This document shows, piece after piece, positions 14,792 to 22,715 of a DNA stretch of 34,944 nt; within the stretch, counting starts at the first letter, position 1, and every line of letters starts with the position of its first letter. Made by a program: the position numbers and the translations under genes. The notes below the pieces were generated by a model. It ran no database searches and was not told the DNA's origin. It worked only from the letters and a program-made list of their open reading frames with translations. The DNA is from Thermoplasmata archaeon (GTDB lineage: Archaea; Thermoplasmatota; Thermoplasmata; Lutacidiplasmatales; UBA184), in the NCBI GenBank assembly GCA_021816955.1, contig JAKAWP010000012.1, forward strand, positions 1 through 34,944, in the 5' to 3' direction.

Positions 14792-15406
14792 TCAGCGGGA
14801 GAATTCCGCGAGCGCTCGCGCGACGTCCGCGCGGGGAAACCGCACCCCCGTCCCCTCGCGCAGCCGCTCGACGACCTTCGCCAGGCGCGGATCGGATTCG
14901 GCGGCGCGCGCGGCGAGCGTGCGGAGGTCTTCCCAATAGTTCCACGGGAAGATGACCCACACCCACGACCGCTTCGGGATCCGCTCGGCGTAGAAGTCCG
15001 GCCGGAACCCCGAGTGGCCGATATGAAGGAACGCCGCGCTGTCGAGTTGCGCCGGCCCCTGGGCGCGGACGTGGTCGGTGGCGAGCCGCAGGCTCTCCCC
15101 GGTGTCGGTGATATCGTCCACGACGAGAACGCGCTCATTCGCGACCGGGCCGCTCAGCTCCTCGGTGATCTCGGCCGAACCGCTCGGCGTCGCCGTCACG
15201 CCCCAGTGCTGGGCGCGCAGGGAGACGATCCGCTTGACCCCGAGGCGGTCGGAGAGCAGGCGGGCCGGCACCCAGCCGCCGCGGGTGAGTCCGACGAGCG
15301 TGTCGTACGTCCGATGACGCCGACGTATCTTCCCGCTCAGCGTCTCGGCCCAGGCGTCGACCTCTCCCCACGAGGCGAGGCGGCAGCGGGGGAGCGGGTC
15401 GGCCAT
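14792..15406 (-). CDS. Purine-type phosphoribosyltransferase
   Basis: 204 aa from ATG 15406 (MADPLPRCRL). The extra 28 residues of the track ORF run into gdhA and are rejected. The PRPP-binding loop VLVVDDITDTGESLRLA (about 93-109) defines a type I phosphoribosyltransferase. Upstream, YDTLVGLTRGGWVPARLLSDRLGVKRI is the usual PPi-loop region of archaeal hypoxanthine/xanthine-guanine PRTases. The C-terminal VIFPWNYWEDL lies where the purine base stacks. It would salvage a purine base to its nucleotide; which base cannot be told. It lies 25 nt downstream of gdhA on the same strand, and a TAAT patch in that gap could be a separate promoter. Confidence 0.85.
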   Translation of the reverse strand: MADPLPRCRLASWGEVDAWAETLSGKIRRRHRTYDTLVGLTRGGWVPARLLSDRLGVKRIVSLRAQHWGVTATPSGSAEITEELSGPVANERVLVVDDITDTGESLRLATDHVRAQGPAQLDSAAFLHIGHSGFRPDFYAERIPKRSWVWVIFPWNYWEDLRTLAARAAESDPRLAKVVERLREGTGVRFPRADVARALAEFSR

Positions 15407-15431
15407 CGACGGAGCGGTGGGGGGCGGCCGA

Positions 15432-16694
15432 TTACGGGTAGATCCCCCGGATCCGGATCGCGTCGACGACCCGCTGGATCGCGAGGACATAGGCGCCGGT
15501 CCGGTTGTGGACCCGGTGCTCCGTCGCGATCCGGTGGACGTCCGCGTACGAGCGGACCATCACCTGCTCGAGCCGGTGGTTGACCTCGGCCAGCGGCCAG
15601 AAGAATCCTTGGATGTCCTGCGCCCACTCAAAGTAGCTCACGGTCACGCCGCCCGCGTTCGCGAGGATGTCCGGGAGGACTGTGACGCCCCTTTCGAACA
15701 GGATCCGGTCCGCGGCCGGCAGGGTCGGGCCGTTCGCCGCCTCGGCGACGAGCTTCGCCTGGACGTTGCCCGCGTTGCGCTCGGTGAGCTGGTTTTCCAG
15801 CGCGGCCGGGACCAGCACGTCGCACTTCGTCTCGAGCAGCTCCTCGTTCGAGATCGGCTTCGAACCGGGAAAGCCGACCACGGAGCCGGTCTTGCGCTTG
15901 TGCTCTTCGAGCGCGTGCGGGTTGAGCCCGTCGGCGTGGTAGACGCCCCCGCGCGAGTCGGAGACCGCCACGATCTTCGCGCCCTGTTCGTCGTGGAGGA
16001 GCTTGGCGGCCACGCTGCCCGCGTTGCCGAATCCCTGGACCGCGACGCTCGCCCCTTTCAGGCGGACGCCGGCGTGCGGCGCGGCCTCGCGGATGACGTA
16101 CGCGCAGCCGCGGCCGGTCGCTTCGCCGCGGCCCTCGCTGCCGCCGAGGCTGATCGGCTTACCCGTCACCACGCCCGGCACGGAGTAGCCCTTCTGCATC
16201 GAGTAGGTGTCCATGATCCACGCCATCGTCTGGGCGTCGGTATAGACGTCCGGCGCGGGGATGTCCATCTCGGGGCCGATGATCGGCGCGATCTCGCTCG
16301 CGTAGCGGCGCGTCAGCCGTTCGAGCTCGCCGTGGCTCATCTTCTTCGGGTCGCAGACCACACCGCCCTTGCCGCCGCCGTACGGGATGTTGACGACGGC
16401 GCACTTCCACGTCATCCACGCCGCGAGCGCTCGGACCTCGTCGAGCGTCACTTGCGGGTGGTAGCGGATCCCGCCCTTCGTCGGTCCCCGGGCCATGCTG
16501 TACTGCACGCGGTAGCCCGTGAAGACCCGGTACGACCCGTCGTCCATCCGGACCGGGAAATTGACTGTCAGCTCGCGCTTCGGCGCCTTGAGCACGGCGC
16601 GGAGGCCCGCGTCGATCCCGATCAAATCGGCCACGATGTCGATCTGCTGCTTCGCCGTCTCGAACGGGTTCGCACTGGCACCGTTGCTTGGCAT
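15432..16694 (-). CDS. gdhA: Glutamate dehydrogenase
   Basis: 420 aa, typical of hexameric archaeal GDH. Motifs include FPVRMDDGSYRVFTGYRVQYSMARGPTKGGIRYHP, then WKCAVVNIPYGGGKGGV with the catalytic lysine. APDVYTDAQTMAWIMDTYS follows, and the Rossmann fingerprint is VAVQGFGNAGSVAAKLL. Downstream are LVAEAANGPT and LPDILANAGGVTVSYFEWAQD. It interconverts glutamate with 2-oxoglutarate and ammonia. The Rossmann beta2 end reads IVAVSDSRGG; coenzyme preference (NAD or NADP) cannot be decided by eye. Unlike most genes here it has a purine-rich GAGGGGGAAAG directly before ATG 16694, so it probably has a short leader with a ribosome-binding site; CCTACTTAGG about 45 nt upstream may be its TATA region. 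Confidence 0.95.
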   Translation of the reverse strand: MPSNGASANPFETAKQQIDIVADLIGIDAGLRAVLKAPKRELTVNFPVRMDDGSYRVFTGYRVQYSMARGPTKGGIRYHPQVTLDEVRALAAWMTWKCAVVNIPYGGGKGGVVCDPKKMSHGELERLTRRYASEIAPIIGPEMDIPAPDVYTDAQTMAWIMDTYSMQKGYSVPGVVTGKPISLGGSEGRGEATGRGCAYVIREAAPHAGVRLKGASVAVQGFGNAGSVAAKLLHDEQGAKIVAVSDSRGGVYHADGLNPHALEEHKRKTGSVVGFPGSKPISNEELLETKCDVLVPAALENQLTERNAGNVQAKLVAEAANGPTLPAADRILFERGVTVLPDILANAGGVTVSYFEWAQDIQGFFWPLAEVNHRLEQVMVRSYADVHRIATEHRVHNRTGAYVLAIQRVVDAIRIRGIYP

Positions 16695-16734
16695 CTTTCC
16701 CCCTCGGTCGAGGATGCGCCCCGACCTTGTCGAG

Positions 16735-16744
16735 CCTACTTAGG
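16735..16744 (-). promoter_or_regulatory. Possible TATA element for gdhA
   Basis: CCTACTTAGG (CCTAAGTAGG on the minus strand) lies about 45 nt before the gdhA ATG, leaving room for a roughly 15-20 nt leader that carries the GAGGGG ribosome-binding site. Confidence 0.4.
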
Positions 16745-16803
16745 CCTAACGTGGGACTGCCACGCCGCCGCACGGCCGTCGGTCGTCGACGCCCGAGCGC
16801 CGC

Positions 16804-17784
16804 TCATCGAGGAGGACGGGAGCGGAACGGGTCCCACGACGATCTCGGCATCGGCTGCCGCCGGCCGTGGTCGATCAGCGAGACCCCCTGTCCGCGGATC
16901 AGCCGCCCGATCGCCGTGAGCCGCCCACCGACCGCCCGTACGGCGGCGTCCGCCTCCCCGAAGCGCGCCGGCGGGAGGCTCGCCAACAGTTCGTAGTCCC
17001 CGCCGTAGACGCCGACGGCCCACCGTCGGGCCGACGCGGGGTATCTCCGTCTCAGGGGCGGGTACCACGGGATGCGTTCGGCCTCGATCTCCGCGCGCAG
17101 GCCCGACGACGACGCGAGGAGCGCGGCCGCCTCGGCGAGCCCATCTGAAGTGTCGAGCATCGCGTGGGCGAACCGGACGAGCGCGCGCCCTTCGCGCAGC
17201 CGCGGCTCGATTGTGAGCGATGCCGCGCGGGCCGACGGGCGATCGGCCCGGTGCGGGTCGAACGTATGGAACCCGCCGCGGCCGACCGTGCCCGTCGTCA
17301 CGAGGAGGTCGCCCGCGCGGCCTCCCCCGCGCGGCGCCAGGCGACGCCCGTCCCCCCAACCGACCGCCGTCGTGACGAGGGCCGTGACGCCCGAGGCCTT
17401 GGTGTCGCCGCCCACCAGGGCGGCGCCGGCCCGCCGCGCCGCCCGGTCGGCGCCGACGGCCGCCGCCTTCGCCCAGCGGTCCGGCCGACGCGGGTCGAGC
17501 AAGAGCGCCCACAGGATCGCCGCCGGGGTTCCGCCCTTCGCCGCCAGGTCGGAGAGGCTGACGTTCACCGCGGCCGCGCCGACCGCTTCGGGGGGATCGT
17601 CCGGGAGGAAGTGCCAGCCTTCCACCAGCGCATCGCACGTGAGGAGCGCGACCGCGCGCCGGGGCGGGAGAAGGGCGGCCGCATCGTCGCCGAGAGGGAG
17701 CCAGCCGCGCCGCGCCGACGGGAGGTGGCGCACCAGCCAGCGGTGGAACCGGCGCTCCCGGGTCTCCGTGGGGCGCGCCGGCAT
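16804..17784 (-). CDS. thiL: Thiamine-monophosphate kinase
   Basis: 326 aa from ATG 17784 (MPARPTETRERR), the C-terminal part of the track's 632-aa ORF. The ThiL pattern of the PurM/SelD kinase fold is clear: LPLGDDAAAL (metal/ATP site), LLTCDALVEGWHFL, VNVSLSDLAAKGGTPAAIL, GAALVGGDTKAS, LVTTGTVGRGG, MLDTSDGLAEAA and VYGGDYELLASL. It makes thiamine diphosphate from thiamine monophosphate. The gene starts 8 nt after the stop of the acyl-CoA dehydrogenase gene and is probably cotranscribed with it. I see no functional link between the two beyond position. Confidence 0.93.
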   Translation of the reverse strand: MPARPTETRERRFHRWLVRHLPSARRGWLPLGDDAAALLPPRRAVALLTCDALVEGWHFLPDDPPEAVGAAAVNVSLSDLAAKGGTPAAILWALLLDPRRPDRWAKAAAVGADRAARRAGAALVGGDTKASGVTALVTTAVGWGDGRRLAPRGGGRAGDLLVTTGTVGRGGFHTFDPHRADRPSARAASLTIEPRLREGRALVRFAHAMLDTSDGLAEAAALLASSSGLRAEIEAERIPWYPPLRRRYPASARRWAVGVYGGDYELLASLPPARFGEADAAVRAVGGRLTAIGRLIRGQGVSLIDHGRRQPMPRSSWDPFRSRPPR

Positions 17785-17792
17785 GGGGGCCC

Positions 17793-18983
17793 TCACTTGT
17801 ACGGGAGGAACTCTCGGCCGAGGAGCTCGCGCCCGAGGATCATCCGCATGACGTTGAGCCCGCCTTCCGCCCCGACCAAGTACGACGTCACGCCCCTCAA
17901 GCCGAGCTCGAGGCCGACGTCCTTCGTGTAGCCGGCCGCCCCGAACCACATCATCACCCGCTTCACGCACTCGAACGCGAGCGGCGGTGCCGTGAGCTTC
18001 ACGGCCGCGACGGTCCGCTCGATCTCGCTCCGCTGCGCGGCGCCGCCGCGGTCGAGGTACGTGTCGATGAGCCACGCCGCCCGTCGGCACTGCCACTTGA
18101 CCGCTTCGAGCTGGGCGTACAGGTCGGCGAGCTCGAACTGGATCCCCTCGAACTTGCCGAGCGGTCGGCCAAAGACCGTCCGTTCCTTGATGTGGCGCAT
18201 CCCGGTTTCGAGCGCGCGCTCCGCGGCGCCGACGCACGCAGCGCTCACGAACGTCCGAGCCACGGTGAACCCTTCCATCGCACGGCCGAAGCCTTCGCCG
18301 TCGGCGCCGATGAGGTAGTGCGCGGGCACCGGCGCGTCCGTGTAGGTGATCGCCCCGGTGGAGATCCCCATCCGTCCCATGTTCTCGAACCGCTGGGTCG
18401 AGCGCCCCGGGCCGTTCGTGGGGACGTAGAGAAATCGAAACCCCCCCTCTTCGGCCCGCGTCAGGGTGAGGTGGCCGCCGCCCATCCGTCGGGCCTCCTC
18501 GACCCCGGAGAGGAACGCCTTCTCGCCCCGGACCGTGAACCCGTCCGCGCTCTTGCGCGACGTGGTGCGGAGGTGGGCGAGATCGCTCCCGCCGGTCGGC
18601 TCGGTCGTCGCGATCCCCAGGAACGCCCGGCCGCGGCAGACGGCCGGCAGGACCTCGCGCTTGGCCTCCTCGGTCCCGTACCGGGCGAAGATCCGGCCCC
18701 ACCCAGCCTCCAGGAGGAAGAAGACCGCGGTCGCCATCGAGGAGTCGCCCCGTCCGACCTCCTCGGCGGCGAGCTCGGTCAGGACGGCGGACGCGCCCAT
18801 CCCGCCGTACTCGGACGGCACCGGCATCGCGAGAAGACCGAGTTCGGCCATCCCGGCGATCACCTCGTCCGGGATGCGGCCTTGCCCGTCGATCCGCCGT
18901 TCGTTCGGCCGAAGCACGCGGTCGCCGAAGCGGCGAACGGCGTCCTGGAACGCCCGCTCTTCGTCGGTCAGCTCGAACTGCAT
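17793..18983 (-). CDS. Acyl-CoA dehydrogenase
   Basis: 396 aa from ATG 18983 (MQFELTDEERAFQDAVRRF). This start is preferred over 19013 because the family begins here and a GGTTAATC box lies 25 nt upstream. ACAD features: N-terminal helical domain, then GIATTEPTGGSDLAHLRTTSRKSADGFTVRGEKAFLSG (FAD/substrate contact region), VARTFVSAACVGAAERALE, RTVFGRPLGKFEGIQFELADLYAQLEA, and WFGAAGYTKD. The C-terminal catalytic-base region reads GAEGGLNVMRMILGRELLG, aligned to the usual YEGTSEIxRxxIARxLLG, with the Glu kept. It oxidises an acyl-CoA to the 2-enoyl-CoA, passing electrons to ETF. Chain length or branched-chain preference is not visible. No ETF genes are nearby. Confidence 0.92.
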   Translation of the reverse strand: MQFELTDEERAFQDAVRRFGDRVLRPNERRIDGQGRIPDEVIAGMAELGLLAMPVPSEYGGMGASAVLTELAAEEVGRGDSSMATAVFFLLEAGWGRIFARYGTEEAKREVLPAVCRGRAFLGIATTEPTGGSDLAHLRTTSRKSADGFTVRGEKAFLSGVEEARRMGGGHLTLTRAEEGGFRFLYVPTNGPGRSTQRFENMGRMGISTGAITYTDAPVPAHYLIGADGEGFGRAMEGFTVARTFVSAACVGAAERALETGMRHIKERTVFGRPLGKFEGIQFELADLYAQLEAVKWQCRRAAWLIDTYLDRGGAAQRSEIERTVAAVKLTAPPLAFECVKRVMMWFGAAGYTKDVGLELGLRGVTSYLVGAEGGLNVMRMILGRELLGREFLPYK

Positions 18984-19003
18984 CGCGGGGGCGAACGGGG
19001 CGG

Positions 19004-19013
19004 GGTTAATCAC
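19004..19013 (-). promoter_or_regulatory. TATA box for acyl-CoA dehydrogenase-thiL
   Basis: GGTTAATCAC on the plus strand (GTGATTAACC on the minus strand), centred about 25 nt before ATG 18983. It decides the start codon in favour of 18983. Confidence 0.55.
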
Positions 19014-19037
19014 CTTCGCCCCGGGCGCTCGCCTCGG

Positions 19038-20699
19038 CTACAGCGCGATCGGCTCCCCCGGTCGCACGGGGAGCACGTTCGTCCGTACGCCGCGGGCGCG
19101 CAGGAGCTCCTCGAGGCGGTCGGCGCGCTGCTCGGTGTGCACCGGCACGATCGATTTCGGTCCGACGGTCGCGATGAAGTCGAGGAGCTCGTCGTGGGTC
19201 GCGTGCCCGCTCGCGTGGTAGCCGACGTCGTCGGGATGGTCGAACCGGAGCCGCTCGACGCCGGCGTTGTCCCGCAAGTGGCGGAAGCCGACCTGGTCCA
19301 TGCGCGCCCAGCGGATCCACGCCTGCAACCGGCGGAAGTCGAACTCCTGCTCTTCGCCGTGGGATTCGCTCGATGAGTACAGCCAGAGGCCGCCGGGCGT
19401 CGCGGCCCGCAGGTCGACCAGGTCGTTGCAGTCGAAGAAGCTGAAGCAGACGATCCAATGGCCCGGCGACCGGGCGATCTCTTGCGGGGCGAGCAGCGCG
19501 GAAAAGAACGCGTCGCGTACGAATCGCCGCCAGCGTTTCGTCTCCGAGGTCGGTTCTTCCAAGATCCGCATTCCCCCCGCGGAGAGGTCGAGCTCCACGG
19601 TCGGGTCGGCGGCGTGCAAGAGGTGGAGGAGGTAGGCGTCCTTCGGGGTCAGCACGAGCTGGCGGCCGGTATCGAGCGCGACGCGTCGGAACCGTCGCAA
19701 TCGCTCCACATTCCGGGGCCCAAAGTCGGCGACGACGAGCTTGCCCGCGTACGCCTCGACCTTCCGCCGGCAGTTCCGCTCGACGTCGTCTTCCGTGATC
19801 CGGCGCTGGACCGCGGTCGCTCCCCTCGGCTGGAGGCGGGTGCCCTCCGTCACGAGCGTGAGGTCGGACGCTTCGCGGGCGAGGAGGTCGGCGAACCGGC
19901 CGGTCTCCCGTCCCCGTTCGCCGTGAAACCTCAGGTCCCCGGTGTAGCCGACCGCCCCGCCGTCGGTGCTCAGGAGGTACCCCACCGCTCCGTAGACCGA
20001 GTGATCGACGGTGTGCCAGCGGAGCTCCATCCCGTCCCAGCGCTGGGGCGCCCGGCTCGGCGGCTGGGCGTCGAACGACTTGTTCGAGGGGGAGTACGGG
20101 GACGTCGCGAGGATCGACGCGAGGTCGGCCGGCGTCTCCTCCAAGGTCGCGAACGCGCGGGCGCGCGCTCCGTTGGCGGACGATTCGAGCAATTGGGCGG
20201 CGCGGCCCGTGGCGCGGCCGTCGGCCGGAGCGCGGGGGATCCGGGGCGTGTAGAACGCGATCTCGTTCGGGAGGAGGCTGGCCATCCCGCTCTCCTGCCA
20301 AGCGCGCACCAACGCGGCCGTCGTGGGCGTCGCCACGATGGGGATGTCGGGGTGGAGAAAGGCGATCCCTCCCACGTGGTCGAGATGACCGTGGGAGACG
20401 AGGACCGCGGACGCGTGCCCGGGTGGCCAGTCGCGGTCTCCGTGCGGGTAGTCGAACCCCGGGAAGATGTCCGGTCGGTACAACCCCCGCACCTTCGGGA
20501 GCAGTCCGGTCTCGACCCAGTCGACGAGGCCCCGCGCCGGTCGCGGCTGCACGAACTCTTCGTACAGCTGGTTCATCCGTCGGTAGTTCGTGCCGAAGTC
20601 GAGCAGGAGCTCGACCGCTCCCTGCTCGAGCCGGATCTTCGTGCCGCCGATCGTGTCGTGACCGTCGAAGACCGTGAGTCTCGGGCCGTCCCGGGCCAT
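19038..20699 (-). CDS. RNase J-like MBL/beta-CASP nuclease
   Basis: 553 aa from ATG 20699, with GGAGGGG about 9 nt upstream. Metallo-beta-lactamase motifs are present: LLLDFGTNY, VSHGHLDHVGGIAFLHP (zinc motif 2), YLLSTDGGAVGYTGDLRFHG (motif 4), then a beta-CASP insertion with LVVADFGPRNVERLRRF. The C-terminal SGHATHDELLDFIATVGPKSIVPVHTE supplies the last metal ligands. The SGHA...PVHTE ending and the HGHLDHVGG form fit the RNase J/aRNase J group, which digests RNA 5'-3'. It is longer than usual archaeal RNase J (about 450 aa). Extra sequence lies between motif 2 and motif 4 (RATGRAAQLLESSANGARARA... to about SNKSFDAQPPS). The exact RNA substrate is unknown. Confidence 0.87.
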   Translation of the reverse strand: MARDGPRLTVFDGHDTIGGTKIRLEQGAVELLLDFGTNYRRMNQLYEEFVQPRPARGLVDWVETGLLPKVRGLYRPDIFPGFDYPHGDRDWPPGHASAVLVSHGHLDHVGGIAFLHPDIPIVATPTTAALVRAWQESGMASLLPNEIAFYTPRIPRAPADGRATGRAAQLLESSANGARARAFATLEETPADLASILATSPYSPSNKSFDAQPPSRAPQRWDGMELRWHTVDHSVYGAVGYLLSTDGGAVGYTGDLRFHGERGRETGRFADLLAREASDLTLVTEGTRLQPRGATAVQRRITEDDVERNCRRKVEAYAGKLVVADFGPRNVERLRRFRRVALDTGRQLVLTPKDAYLLHLLHAADPTVELDLSAGGMRILEEPTSETKRWRRFVRDAFFSALLAPQEIARSPGHWIVCFSFFDCNDLVDLRAATPGGLWLYSSSESHGEEQEFDFRRLQAWIRWARMDQVGFRHLRDNAGVERLRFDHPDDVGYHASGHATHDELLDFIATVGPKSIVPVHTEQRADRLEELLRARGVRTNVLPVRPGEPIAL

Positions 20700-20720
20700 C
20701 GTCGTCTCCCCTCCGCCTTC

Positions 20721-20734
20721 CCGGTATTTCTACC
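20721..20734 (-). promoter_or_regulatory. TATA-like element for the RNase J-like gene
   Basis: On the minus strand GGGTAGAAATACCG lies about 28 nt before ATG 20699. Between it and the start is GGAGGGG, so transcript start and ribosome-binding site would be very close together. Confidence 0.45.
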
Positions 20735-20818
20735 CGGTGCCTGCGCGCTCGGATCGGCGAGCCCGCGCGGGGCGACGCAACCCTAAAGCCCCCCGGCCGG
20801 TGCGCCGGGTCCCGAGCC

Positions 20819-21850
20819 ATGCGCATCCGCGTCGCGGTGAACGGATACGGGACGATCGGCAAGCGGGTCGCCGACGCCGTGAACCGCCAATCGGACATGA
20901 CCCTGGTCGGCGTGGCGAAGACCCGTCCGAGCTTCGAAGCCCGCCGCGCGGTGGAGAAGGGCTACCGCCTGTACGTGACCGGCGGCGGCTCCCGGGACGA
21001 GTTCGAGGCGGCCGGGCTCCCCGTCGCCGGGGGGCTGGACGACCTGCTCCGGGACGCCGACATCGTCGTCGATGCCGCGCCGGACAAGGTCGGGGCCGAG
21101 AATCGGGCGATCTACGCGCGCGCGGGCAAGCCCGTCATCTTCCAGGGCGGGGAGAAGGCGAACGTCGCCGAGGCGTCGTTCAACGCGCTCGGCAACTACG
21201 ACGCCTGCCGCGGAAAGCGCTCGCTGCGCGTCGTGAGCTGCAACACGACCGGGCTCGCCCGGGCGGCGGCGGTCTTCCGGGCCCGCTGGGGAGTCGAGCA
21301 CTGGGAAGTCACCCTCGTGCGCCGGGCGAGCGACCCGGCGGAGACGAAGCGGGGGCCGATCAACGGGATCCTTCCGACGTTCCAATTGCCGTCCCACCAC
21401 GGACCGGACGTCCAGACGATCTTTCCGGGCCTGCCGATCGCGACGACCGCGGTCGTCGTCCCGACGACGCTCATGCACGTTCACGTGAACCACCTTCGTC
21501 TCGAGCGCGCGCCGTCCGGGCCCGCGGAGGTGTTGGACGCGCTCCGAGCGACGCCGCGGTTCCACCTGTTCGCCCGCTGGGAACACGTCGACGGCACGCC
21601 GCAGGTGATGGAGTACGCTCGCGACCGGGGGATCGGCCACAACGACATGATGGAGAACGTCGTCTGGGAGGACGGGCTCCGCCTCGAGGGGCGGGACCTG
21701 TACTTCTTCCAGGCGATCCATCAGGAGTCGATCGTCGTGCCGGAGAACATCGACGCGATCCGGGCCGTCTTCGACGCGGCGAAGGACGGCCCGGCGTCGA
21801 TCGCCCAGACCGACCGGGCGCTCGGCCTCCCGCCGCCCCGAGCCGCGTAG
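20819..21850 (+). CDS. gap: Archaeal (type II) glyceraldehyde-3-phosphate dehydrogenase
   Basis: 343 aa, the archaeal GAPDH length. It has the dinucleotide fold MRIRVAVNGYGTIGKRVADAV and VGVAKTRPSFEARRA in place of the bacterial sequence. IVVDAAPDKVGAENRAIY and VIFQGGEKA follow, then the catalytic cysteine C141 in VVSCNTTGLARA. Further on are RRASDPAETKRGPINGILP and the C-terminal HNDMMENVVWEDGL with SIVVPENIDAIRA. It catalyses reversible phosphorylating oxidation of GAP with NAD(P) and in archaea works mainly in gluconeogenesis. TATA-like CCCTAAAGCC lies about 33 nt upstream. It precedes the rpo7 operon, which has its own promoter. Confidence 0.95.
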   Translation: MRIRVAVNGYGTIGKRVADAVNRQSDMTLVGVAKTRPSFEARRAVEKGYRLYVTGGGSRDEFEAAGLPVAGGLDDLLRDADIVVDAAPDKVGAENRAIYARAGKPVIFQGGEKANVAEASFNALGNYDACRGKRSLRVVSCNTTGLARAAAVFRARWGVEHWEVTLVRRASDPAETKRGPINGILPTFQLPSHHGPDVQTIFPGLPIATTAVVVPTTLMHVHVNHLRLERAPSGPAEVLDALRATPRFHLFARWEHVDGTPQVMEYARDRGIGHNDMMENVVWEDGLRLEGRDLYFFQAIHQESIVVPENIDAIRAVFDAAKDGPASIAQTDRALGLPPPRAA

Positions 21851-21867
21851 CCGTCGTCGGGAAAACA

Positions 21868-21877
21868 CCATATAGAC
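21868..21877 (+). promoter_or_regulatory. TATA box for the rpo7-spt4-dpck-rps24e-rps27ae operon
   Basis: CCATATAGAC, centred about 26 nt before ATG 21898, in the 47-bp gap after gap. It is a strong TBP-site match and implies a leaderless or nearly leaderless rpo7 transcript. Confidence 0.7.
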
Positions 21878-21897
21878 GGCCCCGCTCGCACCGCGCT

Positions 21898-22533
21898 ATG
21901 TATTATCTGGACCGTCGGCACGATGTCGTTCGGATCCCGCCCGAGCGCCTCGGCGCCGAGCTGTCGACCACTCTCACCGAGCTCGCCCAGCAGCAGTTCG
22001 AAGGGAAGCTCGTCGATGGCCAGAACTTGGTCGTCCTGATCCGCGACGTCACCCCGAAGGGGGAGGGGCATATCATCCACGGCGACGGCGGCGTCTACCA
22101 GGAGGTCGAGTACGAGGCCCTGCTCTCCCGGGCCGAGATCCAGGAGGTCGTCGAGGGCGCGGTGGTCGAGATCCGAAAGTTCGGGGCGTTCGTCCGCTTC
22201 GGCCCGCTGGACGGCCTCCTCCACGTCTCGCAGGTGATGGACGACCGGGTCAACATCGACGAGCACAACCAGCGGCTGGTCGGCGTCGAGTCCAAGCGCG
22301 ACCTGAAGGTCGGCTACAAGGTCCGCGCCCGCGTCGTGTCGCTCTCCCTTTCGGAGATCTCCCCGCGGGACAGCCGCATCGGGCTCACGATGCGCCAGCC
22401 CGGGCTCGGTCGGCTTGAGTGGATCGAGGACGCCCACAAGAAGGCCGACGAGCGCGGCGGTGCGAAGAAGGCTCCGAAGAAGGAGACGGCGGCGAAGCCG
22501 GCCGCGGCCGCCCCGTCGAAGGCGGCGTCATGA
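21898..22533 (+). CDS. rpo7: RNA polymerase subunit Rpo7 (RpoE')
   Basis: 211 aa from ATG 21898; the 619-aa track ORF is an extension through gap. The N-terminal tip domain (MYYLDRRHDVVRIPPERLGAEL...) and the S1/OB domain (VVEGAVVEIRKFGAFVRFGPLDGLLHVSQVMDD) are the archaeal Rpo7 hallmarks, with SLSEISPRDSRIGLTMRQPGLGRLEWI closing the fold near residue 180. Rpo7 forms the polymerase stalk with Rpo4 and binds emerging RNA. A tail of about 30 residues rich in Lys/Ala/Pro (KKAPKKETAAKPAAAAPSKAAS) extends beyond the usual end. The stop overlaps the spt4 start as ATGA. Confidence 0.95.
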   Translation: MYYLDRRHDVVRIPPERLGAELSTTLTELAQQQFEGKLVDGQNLVVLIRDVTPKGEGHIIHGDGGVYQEVEYEALLSRAEIQEVVEGAVVEIRKFGAFVRFGPLDGLLHVSQVMDDRVNIDEHNQRLVGVESKRDLKVGYKVRARVVSLSLSEISPRDSRIGLTMRQPGLGRLEWIEDAHKKADERGGAKKAPKKETAAKPAAAAPSKAAS

Positions 22534-22715
22534 TCAACCTGAAGGCCTGCAAGAGCTGCTCGTCGATCACCGACCAAGCGAAGTGCCCGCGCTGCGGCGG
22601 GGAGACCTCCCGAGAGTGGCAGGGATACCTCGTCGTCATCGACCCCGAGAAGTCCGAGATCGCCCGGAGGATGGGGATCCATGCCGCGGGACGCTACGCG
22701 CTCCGCGTCAAGTGA
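22530..22715 (+). CDS. spt4: Transcription elongation factor Spt4 (RpoE'')
   Basis: 61 aa, normal for archaeal Spt4. Zinc ligands are C-x2-C (CKSC, residues 7-10) and C-x2-C (CPRC). The sequence SREWQGYLVVIDPEKSEIARRMGIHAAGRYALRVK gives the typical ending. It pairs with Spt5 (not in this window) as a processivity factor on RNA polymerase. ATG 22530 overlaps the rpo7 stop by the ATGA arrangement, supporting translational coupling. The next gene overlaps its 3' end. Confidence 0.95.
   Translation: MINLKACKSCSSITDQAKCPRCGGETSREWQGYLVVIDPEKSEIARRMGIHAAGRYALRVK

Noticed and set aside
17785-18702. N-terminal half of the 632-aa ORF upstream of thiL
   Set aside because: It overlaps the acyl-CoA dehydrogenase in a different frame; thiL starts at 17784.
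20674-21897. N-terminal part of the 619-aa ORF upstream of rpo7
   Set aside because: Covers gap in another frame; Rpo7 starts at 21898 behind a strong TATA box.
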